In this document: positions 33,012 through 44,039 of the stretch, piece by piece
How the letters are laid out: the number at the start of each line of letters is the position of its first letter
Position numbering within the stretch: the stretch's first letter is position 1
Assembly (NCBI GenBank): GCA_963971225.1
Contig: OZ020267.1
Span: 71,854,218-71,918,217, forward strand
Direction: 5' to 3'
DNA length: 64,000 nt
From: Melieria omissa
Taxonomy: Eukaryota > Arthropoda > Insecta > Diptera > Ulidiidae
The notes under the pieces: model-generated
The model's input: the letters and a program-made list of their open reading frames with translations, nothing else
Told to the model about the DNA's origin: nothing
Databases searched by the model: none
Translations under genes and position numbers: made by a program

Positions 33012-34850
33012 AGTGCTCGCACATCAAAACAATACCCAACAATGGCTACCGGGGCGTATGCGTAACATTTCATTTGTCCGCAAGCGGCAACGACGACAAC
33101 GACACTACAGGCCACAGTCAGCACACACATCAACAATTGCAAAAACAACAACAACAATTGTTGCATAAACAACAACAACAACAAAAAGCAAACGTTTTTG
33201 GAAGAATTCAAAATGCCAGATAGCGAACGATAACTACTCCTTAGGTGTGAGTGCTTGTGCGTGTCTGTCTACGCCATTCAGCATTGTGCTTAGGGGACTA
33301 AGTTGACTGCCAATTTCAACTATCTTCACTTTAATATCAGTTAAAAACTTTCACACAATGACAAATTTTCCTTCAATTTGAAATTTTGTGAAATTTTCCA
33401 TTCAATTGCAAATAATGCACAATTTTCATAGAAAATTTTCATAGAAAATTGAGTATTTGTGTTGCTTATTAGCAACAACAACACACAATATGCCTCGAAA
33501 TTGAGCGCAATTTCGTTCGTACACGGTCGTTCAACCGCTTTCATTGGCTCTTGAATAGGCAAAAACATATTTCACTGTTGCCTGCCGTTTGAGGTAAACC
33601 ATAGCTACTCATGCTGAAATTATACGCTAACACGCGCTTTCCTCACTCTCGCATACACTTTACTCTATTTTTCGCTCCCTTCTAGTTGCAACCAAACAAA
33701 TATTATTTACTCATTCAAACACACAGCTCGAAAAATAGTCGACAAAATTTTACGTTTCCCGCTTCATAATTTTTAGAAGCGGGAAGCTGCCAGCTTTTAT
33801 GACCGAAATGGAAATCGCATAAAGAGCCTTTTTCAATTTCCGTTCCACGTCCAGCCTCCACCACCGACATTCATTCGACGAGCAAAATATGTGCTTTCAA
33901 TACGTTGTCGTTGCCAACGTTTGTTCGTTCCAAAACCACACTCAAACCGGTCGGCAACACCGTCCATTGCAACGCATTCAGTGTCGCTATGTCGCTGCCT
34001 ACCGAATGCAAAGCGCAAAAATTCATTTTTAGTTACTGTCATTAATATGGAAATATGTCCTAGTTTGTTGTTTTTGTTTCATATGTTGTGCTATTTTGTT
34101 TTTGTGCACATAGCTTAAAATGTTTGGCTACGTGGCTGCAAATAAAATACAAAAATAAAGTTATAACATGCAACACTGTCGGCTGCCAATTTTATGCGCA
34201 CATTAACGCATAAACACCGCAATAAAATCGGACATACACACACACACACACATATTTGCATGCAATACATCAGCATATTGAAGCAAATATGCCGCAGGTG
34301 TATTTTCATATGTTAGTAGAATATGTGGACAAGAGCTTTTATGGGTTTTTATGGAAGACATATGTACGTGTTTGTGTGTATGTGTGCTGTGTATATGTTT
34401 GATGAATTTTCTATTAGTTGTAATGCCTTCGTGTCATAAAAGTTGTCATACAAAACAAATATGTTGTGGTTTTTCATTAGAATCGTATTTATCAATTCGG
34501 CGAATTTTGGTCAATAAGTAGTTTAGGCTTGGACACTATTTTAATTATGATTTTACAGGCATTAGTGTAAATGTTTAGTGATACTAAGCTCCTCTTTGAA
34601 ATCTAAAATCTATTTGAAACTGAGGCGGAAGCTGTTACAAGCAAACTAATAAAATTTTATTTAATATGAAAACACCATGAAATGGTGGGTGTACCGAATA
34701 AGGCATGGTTGGTGTAATGGCACAAAAATTAATCATGCCATCAGAAACTGCTTTAATTTTTACAAATGACTGCAAATGTCAGTTTTACTTTCATGTTTGG
34801 TGAGGTAAAAGGATACAACATATACATACGTCATCAAGGACATGTATTGC
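32401..34850. other. Non-coding stretch with microsatellites
   Basis: A (TA)n run followed by (CA)n lies at about 32979-33010, CA runs are at 32895-32910 and 34234-34252, and CAACAA blocks are at 33140-33185. Frames here are short and mirrored on both strands. No gene was recognised. Confidence 0.5.
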
Positions 34851-35504
34851 TACCCTGTCGGACCTTGGTCATCATTGGACATTGGTCTTTCAACTGGTTT
34901 TTTGTTAGTCGATTTGACAACCAGTTGTCCAAGTGACTGTCAGTGGATGCAGAAGTCAGTCAGTTCGCGTCTAATCGTTCACGCTCTGTGTGCGCGTTTA
35001 TAGGCGAGAAGAGCACATAAAAATGAGAAAAACGAAACAGAAATGAGAGAAGCAAAAAAAATAGTGTTATGGCTGATCTTGCGATTGTTCTGCTACAACA
35101 ACAACGTAGAAATGTTTGCATTTTTCGAACTTTCTGTTTCTATGACACGAAGTTTTATTTATTAATTGCAGGCGAAGTCCCCCCAAGCAGTTCCGGCAGA
35201 AGTGTGTCAACAAGTCGAAGTTCATCTTGGTTCATCTTTAAATGCACTAAAATTTTTTTTGTATGCGCGATGATTTTTTATAATAAATATAATATAAAAA
35301 ATCTAAATAATAAATATAATAAATATTTTTAAAATCAAATAATTATTTAAAAAATTCATTGTTTTATTTTACACATAAAAATCGAGTGGTTAGAAAACTA
35401 ATCCAGAATAAACTAGTTCGCAAACTAGTCGCTTTGCAACTGGTTTGAAAACTGGTTTACTTCGGACTAATCTTGGATTAGTTGCAAATGGTTTCCGACG
35501 GGGA
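34851..35504. mobile_element. Possible non-autonomous TIR element, about 650 bp
   Basis: The left end CCCTGTCGGACC (34853 onward) and the reverse complement of the right end, CCCCGTCGGAAACC (ending 35503), match over the first ten bases with one mismatch. Subterminal CAACTGGTTT and AACCAGTT motifs occur near both ends. Inside, a short ATG frame (35069) is followed by TTATTAATTGCAG, resembling an acceptor, and an AATAAA-rich end, as if the 5' and 3' ends of a gene remain after internal deletion. I could find no target duplication, so this stays tentative. Confidence 0.4.
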
Positions 35505-35585
35505 CAATTGACCGTCACCTAGGACAACGCCATGTTAAAAGGGTGAGTTTGCTCCAAGTAAACGAGTCGGTTCTCGGGTCATATA

Positions 35586-36092
35586 CGTGGGTGGTCCAAT
35601 ATGTACTTAGCCTACAAAAGAAAAACGAAATTTTGGAAAAGTGGCGATTTATTTTTCAACGTAGTCTCCTATCAACTCGATACACTTGACCCAGCGATGC
35701 TCCAACTTCTTTAACCCGTCTGAATAATACGTTTTCTGAAGGCCTCCGTGGCGGCGATAACCTCATCATTCGACTAAAATTTCTGCCCGATGAGTGATTT
35801 TTTCAAGTTTGGTCACACGGGGCCAAATCTGGAGAAAACGGTGGATGGGGCAGCTGTTCGTAGCCTAATGCGACCAATTTGGCGAATCACCGTCCGATAT
35901 TGCTCTTTTTCCATTTTTCTAAAATCCGCGGACATGTTCGTTTCCACACGCGGTCAAAACAAAACTACAAATCCAATATGGCTGAAATTTTGACAGTAGC
36001 CGTCTACGAGGATGTACTACACGATGGTAAATTTCTGTTACGATAGTGGCACCACCGGGCGGTGGGGCTAAGTACTTATCGGACTGCCCACG
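35586..36092 (-). mobile_element. Internally deleted mariner element
   Basis: The ends are CGTGGGTGGTCCAATATGTA (35586 onward) and, reverse-complemented from 36092, CGTGGGCAGTCCGATAAGTA, both continuing CTTAGCC. On the minus strand an ATG at 35935-35933 opens a 40-residue frame beginning MSADFRKMEKEQYRTVIR. This corresponds to the mariner N-terminus and runs out of frame to a TGA at 35813-35815. Overlapping it in another frame is the C-terminus: LPHPPFSPDLAPCD, then SNDEVIAATEAF, then KKLEHRWVKCIELIGDYVEK and a TAA at 35649-35651. The whole middle of the transposase, including the first two catalytic aspartates, is gone. TA lies at the left end (35584-35585) but not clearly at the right. Confidence 0.85.
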
Positions 36093-36199
36093 CATGACTG
36101 TCAAGCGACCAGTTGAAAAACTACACTTGGACCAGTCCGATTTCCTACAGGGTATATACACTTGTCGCAAGCTGCTTATTGCTTTATCTCTTGTTTTGA

Positions 36200-36955
36200 T
36201 TTTAACCATTTCAGACTTCTTTTTATGGGGTTTTTTGAAGTCATGAGTCTATGTCAACAAAACTGAGACTCTGAAAGTCCTTAAAAGAGATTATCTGTAA
36301 AGAATGCGTGAACCTACTGTCGAAAGCGTTGGCAAGAGTAATGAAAATGGCATTAATCAGGCACGTATAGTCATCAATTCTGTTGGCGAATGACTAGCTG
36401 ATATCAGTTTTCGATTTAAAAAAAATCAAGTTAAAATGGTTTTTGGTTTTAACTTCTTTTTATGGGGGTTTCGAAGTCATGAGTCTATGTCAAGAAACCT
36501 CAGACTCCGAAAGTCGTTAAAAGAGGTTATCTGCCCAGAATGCTTGAACTTATGCTGAAAGTATTGACAAAAGTAATGAAAATGTCATTAATCGGACACG
36601 TGAAGTCATCAATTCTGGCAGCTACTTAGCTAATATCTTTCGACTTAAAGAAAACTTTACACGCCTTAAAGAAAAAATTAAAAAGATTATTAAAATATAA
36701 CATTTAAATTTAATTAAAGTAAAAATTAACTATATAAAAATCCTGACTTTGTTGTGGGATTCATCATGCCAGGAGTCTATTTCAACAAAACTGAGACTCT
36801 GGATGCCTTAAAAAAGAATATGCGTCAAGGAAGCAAGAACCTATCGCCAGAAGTACAGGCAATAATTATGAAAATGCCATTAATCTGGCACGTAGAGTCA
36901 ATCAATCAATTAATCAATGAATTCCAGCGGCGGTGACTTGGCTGATATAATTTTT
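36200..36955 (+). pseudogene. Three consecutive degraded mariner/Tc1-type transposase C-termini
   Basis: Copy 1 (from 36211) reads SDFFLWGFLKS, a stop, VYVNKTETLKVLKRDYL and later SNENGINQARIVINS. Copy 2 (from about 36452) reads NFFLWGF, then in other frames SNENVINRTREVINSGSYLA. Copy 3 (from about 36745) reads GFIMPGVYFNKTETLDALKK, then NLSPEVQAIIMKMPLIWHVE, and ends GGDLADIIF-like in a shifted frame. The DFFLWG.LKS.VY.N.PETL..LK pattern is the DDE-domain end of an insect mariner/Tc1-type transposase. Starts are 234 and about 294 bases apart. All copies carry stops and frameshifts. Tandem duplication of the gene end, rather than three insertions, is the simpler reading. Confidence 0.8.
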
Positions 36956-36997
36956 TTGACTTAATGAAAACAAATCCACGACATTAAGTAAACATAA

Positions 36998-37458
36998 GCA
37001 GCCTCGATAGCACAGCGTGAGTGGACTAGCTTCTCATCCCAGCGGTCGCACTCCTAACTGGTGCACTACCCGGTCTCGCACTCTTCCAATTCCAAATCTT
37101 TTACAAATTTTTCTGTTCTCTAAATATAAAAACGTAAACAAATATACAGCTACGCGTTGCACCAGCGACGATTGTAAGGTGAAGCGAACATTATTAAAAA
37201 AAACGCACGCAACCGATCTTAGCAAAGTCCTCAACCATTTTGCTGTCACCTCCTTTACACAGCAGATGACGCTATGAGCGATAGCTCACAACATTGGAGG
37301 CGTCATTTCTAAGCGGCTGTAGATGACAGCCCCATCACTTAGGACTACCTGCGGCGGGCCAATCAACTATCCTGATAGAAAAACACAACCGATTAACGTA
37401 ATCAACACAAAGCAATGTTCTGTGGAGGCCCGAGAGGAGTGAGCAAGGAAACAAAAAA
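36998..37458 (+). mobile_element. Second SINE, 461 bp, perfect 13-bp target duplication
   Basis: TAAGTAAACATAA occurs at 36985-36997 and 37459-37471. The head GCCTCGATAGCACAGCG..CTTCTCATCCCAGCGG resembles the head of the SINE at 27198 (GCCTCGATAGTCGAGCG..CTTCTCATACCAAAGG). The B box is poor: GGTCGCACTCC at 37044-37054 matches GGTTCRANNCC at 8 of 11 positions. The 3' end is different from the first SINE: GTGGAGGCCCGAGAGGAGTG then an A-rich tail. The intact duplication implies a fairly young insertion. It lies directly after the transposase-end array. Confidence 0.88.
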
Positions 37459-37659
37459 TAAGTAAACATAATCCAAAATCAGAACCAAAATCAATTCCAT
37501 AAAATACCTAAAAAATTAAAGCCATAGAACATTGGAGCGAGCAACTGATAGAAAATACCATTTAAATTCACATTGTTTTTGTTCGAATACAAATACAACA
37601 ACAACAGTTCTCTATTCAATTCACAATCAGTTAGCGATTATAATTTCAATAGGGAATTA

Positions 37660-38022
37660 TTGGATGAGTGCATAAGTTCGTGCCCGATTTTACTAGTTGG
37701 CGTTTCAATCGTTCACGGTTGGTACTCATGACTGAAATGTATACTTGTTGTAATTCTATGTAAAGGTGACAAATCAATTGTTGAATTAAGCGTCAAATCA
37801 TTTTGATTTCTTTGAGTTTGCTTGTTGGAAAAGCGCATTGAAAATGGATAACGAAAACGAACATTACCGTCATATTATGTTCTACGAGTTTCGGAAGGGA
37901 AAAACTATTGGCGCCGCACAAAATGATGGCGAATACATAATTGATTAATAAAGATTTTGTTTTTAAAAATTTCAATATTAGTTTTGACTTCAAATCGGAC
38001 ACGAGCTTATGCACTCATCCAA
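37660..38022 (+). mobile_element. Second internally deleted mariner element, 363 bp
   Basis: The left end is TTGGATGAGTGCATAAGTTC and the right end reverse-complemented is TTGGATGAGTGCATAAGCTC, continuing GTG(C/T)CCGA; TIRs are about 28 bp with two mismatches. TA borders both sides (37658-37659 and 38023-38024). An ATG at 37844 opens a 34-codon frame, MDNENEHYRHIMFYEFRKGK then TIGAAQND, ending at 37948. It matches the helix-turn-helix start of mariner transposases. Nothing of the DDE domain remains. It differs in ends and protein from the mariner at 35586. Confidence 0.9.
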
Positions 38023-38487
38023 TAGAATAACCCATTTGAATAATTCTTTCTTCCTTCCTTTCATTCCTTCGATTCTTAACTCAAAGTTCCGGAACTTGAT
38101 CTCGCGCTTCCAAAAGAGTTAATTTTAAGGAACTAAGTTGAATTTTTTTAAATGAACTTGTTTCCTATTTACTAATATTAGTCTGTAAGAATTGTTAATG
38201 CATAGACTAAATAAATAAATAAAGTTTTTAGGTTTTATTGTGTTTGGATGCTAAAAAAAATTCTATTATGACTTAGTACCCATTGAGTACAGATCCTCTT
38301 TGAACTTTAACCACATAAGATTTAAGATTTTGGAATATGTGCACTAAGAGTTTTGGTGCTGGAAATGCTCAGGAAACCAGTGACATGTTGGTTATTAGTT
38401 CGTTTGAGCATTCATCAGCTGCCAGGATCTGCACTAATAACACTGCATAGCAAAATCAAATTTTTTTTAAAATAAAATAATAAAAAT
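38023..38487. other. Unassigned AT-rich stretch
   Basis: Poly-pyrimidine 'ttcttccttcctttcattcc' near 38046 and AT-rich DNA. No gene was seen. Confidence 0.5.
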
Positions 38488-38963
38488 AAGTTCGAAATAA
38501 ACACTTAAATACATTTTCAGTTTTGGTTTAATTCTGGCGTTCAAGTTAATTTCTGAGCTTTGGTGTATTCAGACCCCTATAGTGGAATTTTATGGCGAAT
38601 ATTTTTGTGGTACATTTTGTCCTTAACATGTCCTGTTTTAAGGACATTTTTGGCATTTTATAAAAAAAGGGTCAAATTGACCCATAAAAATAGGAGATAC
38701 AAGGTTAAAATGCTCCACAAAAATGTTCCTCGTAGTGTTTTACACCAAACTGCTGAACACATCATATACCTAAAATGTGATGTTATATGGGTTTCGTATG
38801 CCGATTCACCTCAAGAATGAGCAAAAAGGGGAAAATTTGGGCCCCCCTAAAAAAAAAATTCAGACGTAAACTTTCAAAACGCCGATACACGTATATTTTT
38901 TTTTGGTCCCCTCTACCAGAATCCGTAGTCAGAACCTTGTTATTTTTTTGTGTTGTGCAGTGT
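38488..38963 (+). repeat. Dispersed repeat family A, copy 2
   Basis: Same family and orientation as 19548-20028. It begins at 'cgaaataaacacttaaatac' and ends at TTGTGTTGTGCAGTG. The shared frame reads KKRVKLTHKNRRYKVKMLHK, then NVPRSVLHQTAEHIIYLKCD, with several conservative differences from copy 1. Confidence 0.85.
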
Positions 38964-40790
38964 AATCATCATTATTTTTATTTTCAGTCTTCACTTATAA
39001 ATAATGGACGAACTTAAGATTTTGAACTCAGCTAGTAATAATTAAGATTTGGTCAGATATGATGAAAAAAGTTGTCCATATTGACACCAACAGACTACAG
39101 TACATCAAAAATACGCCACGTGACCATTTGTCAGAAATAGTGTTTAAAAATTGAAGGCATACAATGAACTTAAAACACGCTTTAGTAATTTGTTAATGTA
39201 ACAAAATGCCACAATTCTATCGCACACACATGGGTCATGTGGTCAAACAACAGTCAATTCTATCATCAATTAGTTCGCGTCACCTCACCTGTGCGGTGAA
39301 TATTTTGCAATTGAATTTTTTCATGGCAGCATTTAATTCTAAACCAGTATTTATTTCACCTAAACATTTACTATTTGTCAACTCTAAATGGCCAAAGCGT
39401 TTAATTCCAATGATTAAAAATTTATGAATTGCAGCTTTTCAATGTGTGTGTGTGTTGCTTTTAATTTTCATATTAATTGCGCATAAATTAAATGCAAGTG
39501 GTTGCAAAATTTATTTAAACTTTAATTAAAATGTAACTAATTGTCAATGAAAGTGCAAATGCAAAAAAAAATTTCATTATTTAATGCTAATGGAGTAGAA
39601 AAGCTATTAGAAGTTGCTGTCAAAAACTGCAGCGTCCTTTGACAACATTTTAATTAAATGAACTAAACAGCTGCACTGAAAATGTGTGCAAAACATATGA
39701 AAAAAATATGAAAATGTTTTGGTAAAAAACTAAAATCCACTGAAAAAAACTTTCAATTCAATAGTAAAAGGAATATGCGAAGCGTTAGTAATTTTCTAAT
39801 GGGTCAAAAAATTATTAATGTTGCATTGGAATAGTGCAACCATTTGGTTGCATTTGCAACCAGACACAAAATTGTATTATTTGAGGAGTTTTTACTTGTA
39901 AATGAATGTGTTGTGTTCTTGTGAAATTTTCATTAGCAAATGGCACAAACTGCATCGCTTAGCAGTTGTGTGAAGTCTTGGCGCCTGCAGCAATTTACGC
40001 TCAACGCAATTAAGTCTGTAAGTACTATGAACTTAAGAAAAAAATGGACACTTATTTGCACTGAAATCTTCAATTTATAGTAAAAGTAATTTAAGTTTGA
40101 ATATGCAAACCGTAGCTGTTCGAACAGTAATAAAAATCTTTTCAATTGACGCACACAGCCCAAACCTTTTCAAAGTACAACTGAAAATTTCCGCTCTTTG
40201 CAATGTCATTTTGTATGCTAAGCGTACATGACACTTTAACAATAACAACAACATTGTCATAATGCCATAAACGGCATATACACACACACACGCACAGAGC
40301 CAAATATATATAAAGGTATGCAAACATGTAGTACGTCTTATGTTGGGTGTGTAGTACAATTGACGGCAGCAAAAAATGCGCAGCATTACAGCAAGAAGCG
40401 CACATTTTATACTCGCACGTGATCCCATTGAAGACAGGATAATGCTGCCTGGCAATAGCAGTGCCTTGTACCTGTCTGCCTGCGTTTACGTGGTCGCTCG
40501 TTCGGTTGCCTATTCTTGGTGTTTTGCGCTTGTCAAGAGCCATAAGTGTTTGTGTGCACCGTCGACAGGCAGCGACTCTTATTGGCTTAATGCGATAGTG
40601 TAATCCTTCTTGGCATCAGCTCAGCCTGTCGCCCGAACTGCTTCTTACGCGCATGTAGCGCGTGCACACACACAATCGGCCGCACATGGCACATTCGCAC
40701 AAAAGGTTAATGACATTGTTGCGGAAGATTATGGGCCACATTTTCCTAAAGTACTTAGCCAGCAGCATTAAAGCTGTGATAAAGGTGTTC
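38964..40790. other. Non-coding stretch
   Basis: AT-rich DNA grading into slightly GC-richer DNA from 40380 to 40790, with CA runs at 40278-40292 and 40662-40676. The mirrored frames around 40075-40945 have no recognisable domain. No gene is called. Confidence 0.5.
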
Positions 40791-40799
40791 AATGCGACA

Positions 40800-42320
40800 G
40801 TTGTGGAGGTGAACGATGTCAAGGGTGACTGTGCTTTTGGTGAAAGGTTTAAGTTGAGAGAGAAACCAATCAAGTTGGGATCAATTGGAGAAGTGGAAGG
40901 TGACTGTGTTTTCGGTGGAAGTTGAGGATCAAGTTGAAAAAGCAAGAAGAAATAGAAGGAAACTAGGTTTTCGATGGAGGGTTAAAGTTCAGAAATCAAC
41001 CAACTAAGTTGGGATCAACTGAAGAAAAAGAAGGAGACTGCGGTTTTCGATGAAGTGTTTGAGTTGAGTTGAATGATGGGACCATGTTTTTGGTGGAAGT
41101 TGAGGTTTAAGTTGAGTAAGCAACGATTCAAGTTGAGGCCAACGAAGAATTGCAGGAAGGCTGTGTTGTAACTAAGGTTCAAGTTGAGGATGCAGCTATC
41201 TAAGTTGAGAACAACTGGAGAAGAAAAGGGAGACTGTGTTTTTGTTGAACGAGAAACCAATCAATTTTGGGACCGATTGTAGAAATAGAAGGAGTCTGTT
41301 TTTTTGGTGGAAGTTGAGGAACAAGTTGAGATAGCAAGAAGAAATAGAAGGCGACTAGGTTTTCGATGGAGGATTAAAGTTCAGAAAGCAACTAACCAAG
41401 TTTGGATCAACTGCAGAAGAAGAGGGAGGCTGTGGTTTTCATGTAAGGTTCAAGTTGAGAAAGTTGGCACCAACAAAAGAAGAACAAGAAGACTGTGTTT
41501 TTGGTGGAAGTTGAGGTTTAAGTTGAGTAAGCAACGATTCAAGTTGAGACCAACGAAGAATTGGAGGAAGGCTGCTTTGTAACCAAGGTTCAAGTTGGGG
41601 ATGCATCTATCTAAGTTCAGACCAACTGGAGAAGAAGAGGGAGACTGTGGTTTTGTTGAAAGAGAAACCAATCAATTTGGGACCGATTGGAGCAGCAGTT
41701 AGAGACTGTGTTTTCGGTGGAAGTTGAGGAACAAGTTGAGATAGCAAGAAGAAATAGAAAGAGACTAGGTTTTCGATGGAGGATTAAAGTTCAAAAAGCA
41801 ACCAACTAAGGGATCAACCTGAGAAGAAGAGGGAGACCATGTTTTCGGTGGAAGGTTTAAGTTGACGAAGCCTGTGGAAGAAAGTTGAGACCAACTGCAG
41901 AAGAAGAGAGAGACTGTAGTTTTGGTGTTAGGTTCATGTTGAGGAAGCTTGTGGAAACTTGAGACCAACTGAAGAAGTAGAGAGGGACCGTGGTTTTGGT
42001 GTAAGTTTTAGATTGAGGAAGCAATCAAACATGTTGGGACCAACTGGAGAAGTAGAACGAGACTTTGTTACGGGTAGAAGTTAAAGAAATATTCAAAACA
42101 ATTGAAATCAACTGAAGATGTGAAGGGAGACTCTATTTTTGGTGTAAGTTTCAGGTTGAGACCAACTGGAGAAATAGAAGGAGACTTAGTTCGTGGTGTA
42201 AGTTTTAAGTTGAGAAAGCTTCTAAGCATTTGGAACTGGAAAAGTACAGAGAGACTTAGTTTTTGGTGAAAAATTCAAGTTGAGAAGGCAACCAACTACG
42301 CTGGAATTAACTTGGAAGAA
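40800..42320 (+). repeat. Minisatellite, unit about 70-80 bp, roughly 20 units
   Basis: Units contain AAGTTGAG(A/G)AAGCAACCAA, 'ttgggaccaactggagaaga' and 'gagggagactgtgttttcgg', for example GACTGTG near 40827, 40902 (75 bp apart), and many later positions to about 42260. Units are shuffled and diverged. Plus and minus frames such as 41304-41582 arise only because the purine-rich unit lacks stops. Confidence 0.9.
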
Positions 42321-44035
42321 GTTGCCTGCTGCCTTTTGCCATGGAATTCACCTGATAACTATTCCTTGTTGAAACAGCATCGAACCTATTTTATAATTAT
42401 ATGCAGAACTGCAAAGCCTCTAGTTTACTTCTCATATTTCGGCATCTTTTGACACCCGAGTTCACTGTATTATGGCCAACATTTCACAACTACTAGCACC
42501 ACAATGGCCAAAATCTTAAACACCCTCAAACAACTTTTGACTTTTTATATTCATTGCCAGATTCATGCAACTCCCACTGCTCCCATCAGATGACCCAATT
42601 CTCTTATTTTTCTCCTCTGAGCATCTCTCTCAAAGTTTATGTTGGCAAGTAGTGGCAAATTCTCTATGGCCAACGATTTCCAGTCAGTTCTGCACAGATG
42701 ACACACCCCGAAGCAAAAGTCCAAAGTCAAATCACTTTAAGTAAATAATTTATCCAAACTTAAACTTTCAAACTTGCTATTCATACTCGTCTTTATTGCT
42801 TTAAATTATGACTTTTATGTCGTTTACCACAACTGTTTAGTAGTGAATGAAAGCAAAGCAACGATGGCGAAATATTTTGATTTGTGCAAAACTTTATAAA
42901 TTAAATAAATCAAAGTTCTATTCTTATTACTTTATGTAACTCAAAAACAACAACAATAACAAAAAACATACCAATTTAAAAAAACAAAAACATATACAAA
43001 TAATATCGAAAACTTTCGCTTTCACTGAGCGCATACGCCACTTGTGTCTGCCCGCATTTGTGTTGTTGCTTTTGTATAAGTTCGCATATATAGTTCGTAT
43101 ATATGTATGTCTAAGTGTGTGTGTGGACCACTCGCTGGTCTTTCATACAGTTTGCTGTTGTTGTTGTTTTACATTTGTTATGCCTCCATTTGTTTGGTTG
43201 ACTTGCAGCGGCGTTCGAGTGCAAAACTTCAGCAGCAGCTTCACCTACGAAACGCCAACAAGCGGAACCTACATCTGCTGCCGCTGCCGCTGCCGTTGTT
43301 TGCCGTTCGCCATTGTTATTTCTGTTGCTGCCACTTGTATCATATACAATGCTGCCATTGTTGTTGTTATTGCTGCTGTGAAAAAATAGAGGAAATTGAC
43401 AAATGTTCGCAATTTTCTTGCGAGCACAACAAAAGCAAATGAAGAAAAGAAATAAGCAACGTGAAGAAGAAAATCGCAGGCAGTGGTGAAAAAAAAGTTA
43501 CAGCTTTTATTTTGATTGACAAAATTATAGAGACTTGAAGTTGCGTTGAGTTGTTTTTCATTGCATATCGCAGTAATTTATTTACGTTAGGACTCATGCT
43601 TGCGTTCACTTGAGCTCTCACACACACACACACACACACACACACGTACGCGCGCAGCTGCTCTCCGTTCATTCATTTGGCTGGCTGGCTGTTGGTATTA
43701 TTGTTATGGTTCTTGTTGTTGTTGTCAGACTGTGATTTATGCAATTGAAAGTTTGAAATGAAAATGCAAGATTACTTTATGTTGAGTAAATATGTCAGCG
43801 CCGATGCCGAGGCAGGCACAAGTTGCTAAAGTTTGCTAGACAGCAGCACGTACGCCTAGACGTATGAGTGATTTTTAATTTAATAAGTGCACAGTTATGC
43901 GTTATGCTGAAGTTGCAAAGCGACTGGTTGGTTGAATGCTCCGGATTGGTGTTGAATGGGAGTTTGTTGTTGAGCAGATAACGTGAAAAGTTGTAGAAAT
44001 TTATTCGTTATTTTTTACAACAATTTAATGTTGAT
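42321..44035. other. Non-coding stretch with (CA)n
   Basis: A pure CA run of about 12 units lies at 43619-43645. GTTGTTGTT and 'gctgccgctgccgctgccg' blocks occur at 43155-43295. Frames through these are low-complexity. No gene was recognised. Confidence 0.5.
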
Positions 44036-44039
44036 CACA

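Noticed and set aside
34851..35504. Assignment of this candidate element to PIF/Harbinger
   Set aside because: The short internal frame is suggestive at best, and no TWA or other target duplication is visible.
41304..41582. Basic 92-codon frame and neighbouring frames in 40.8-42.0 kb
   Set aside because: These are translations of the purine-rich minisatellite.
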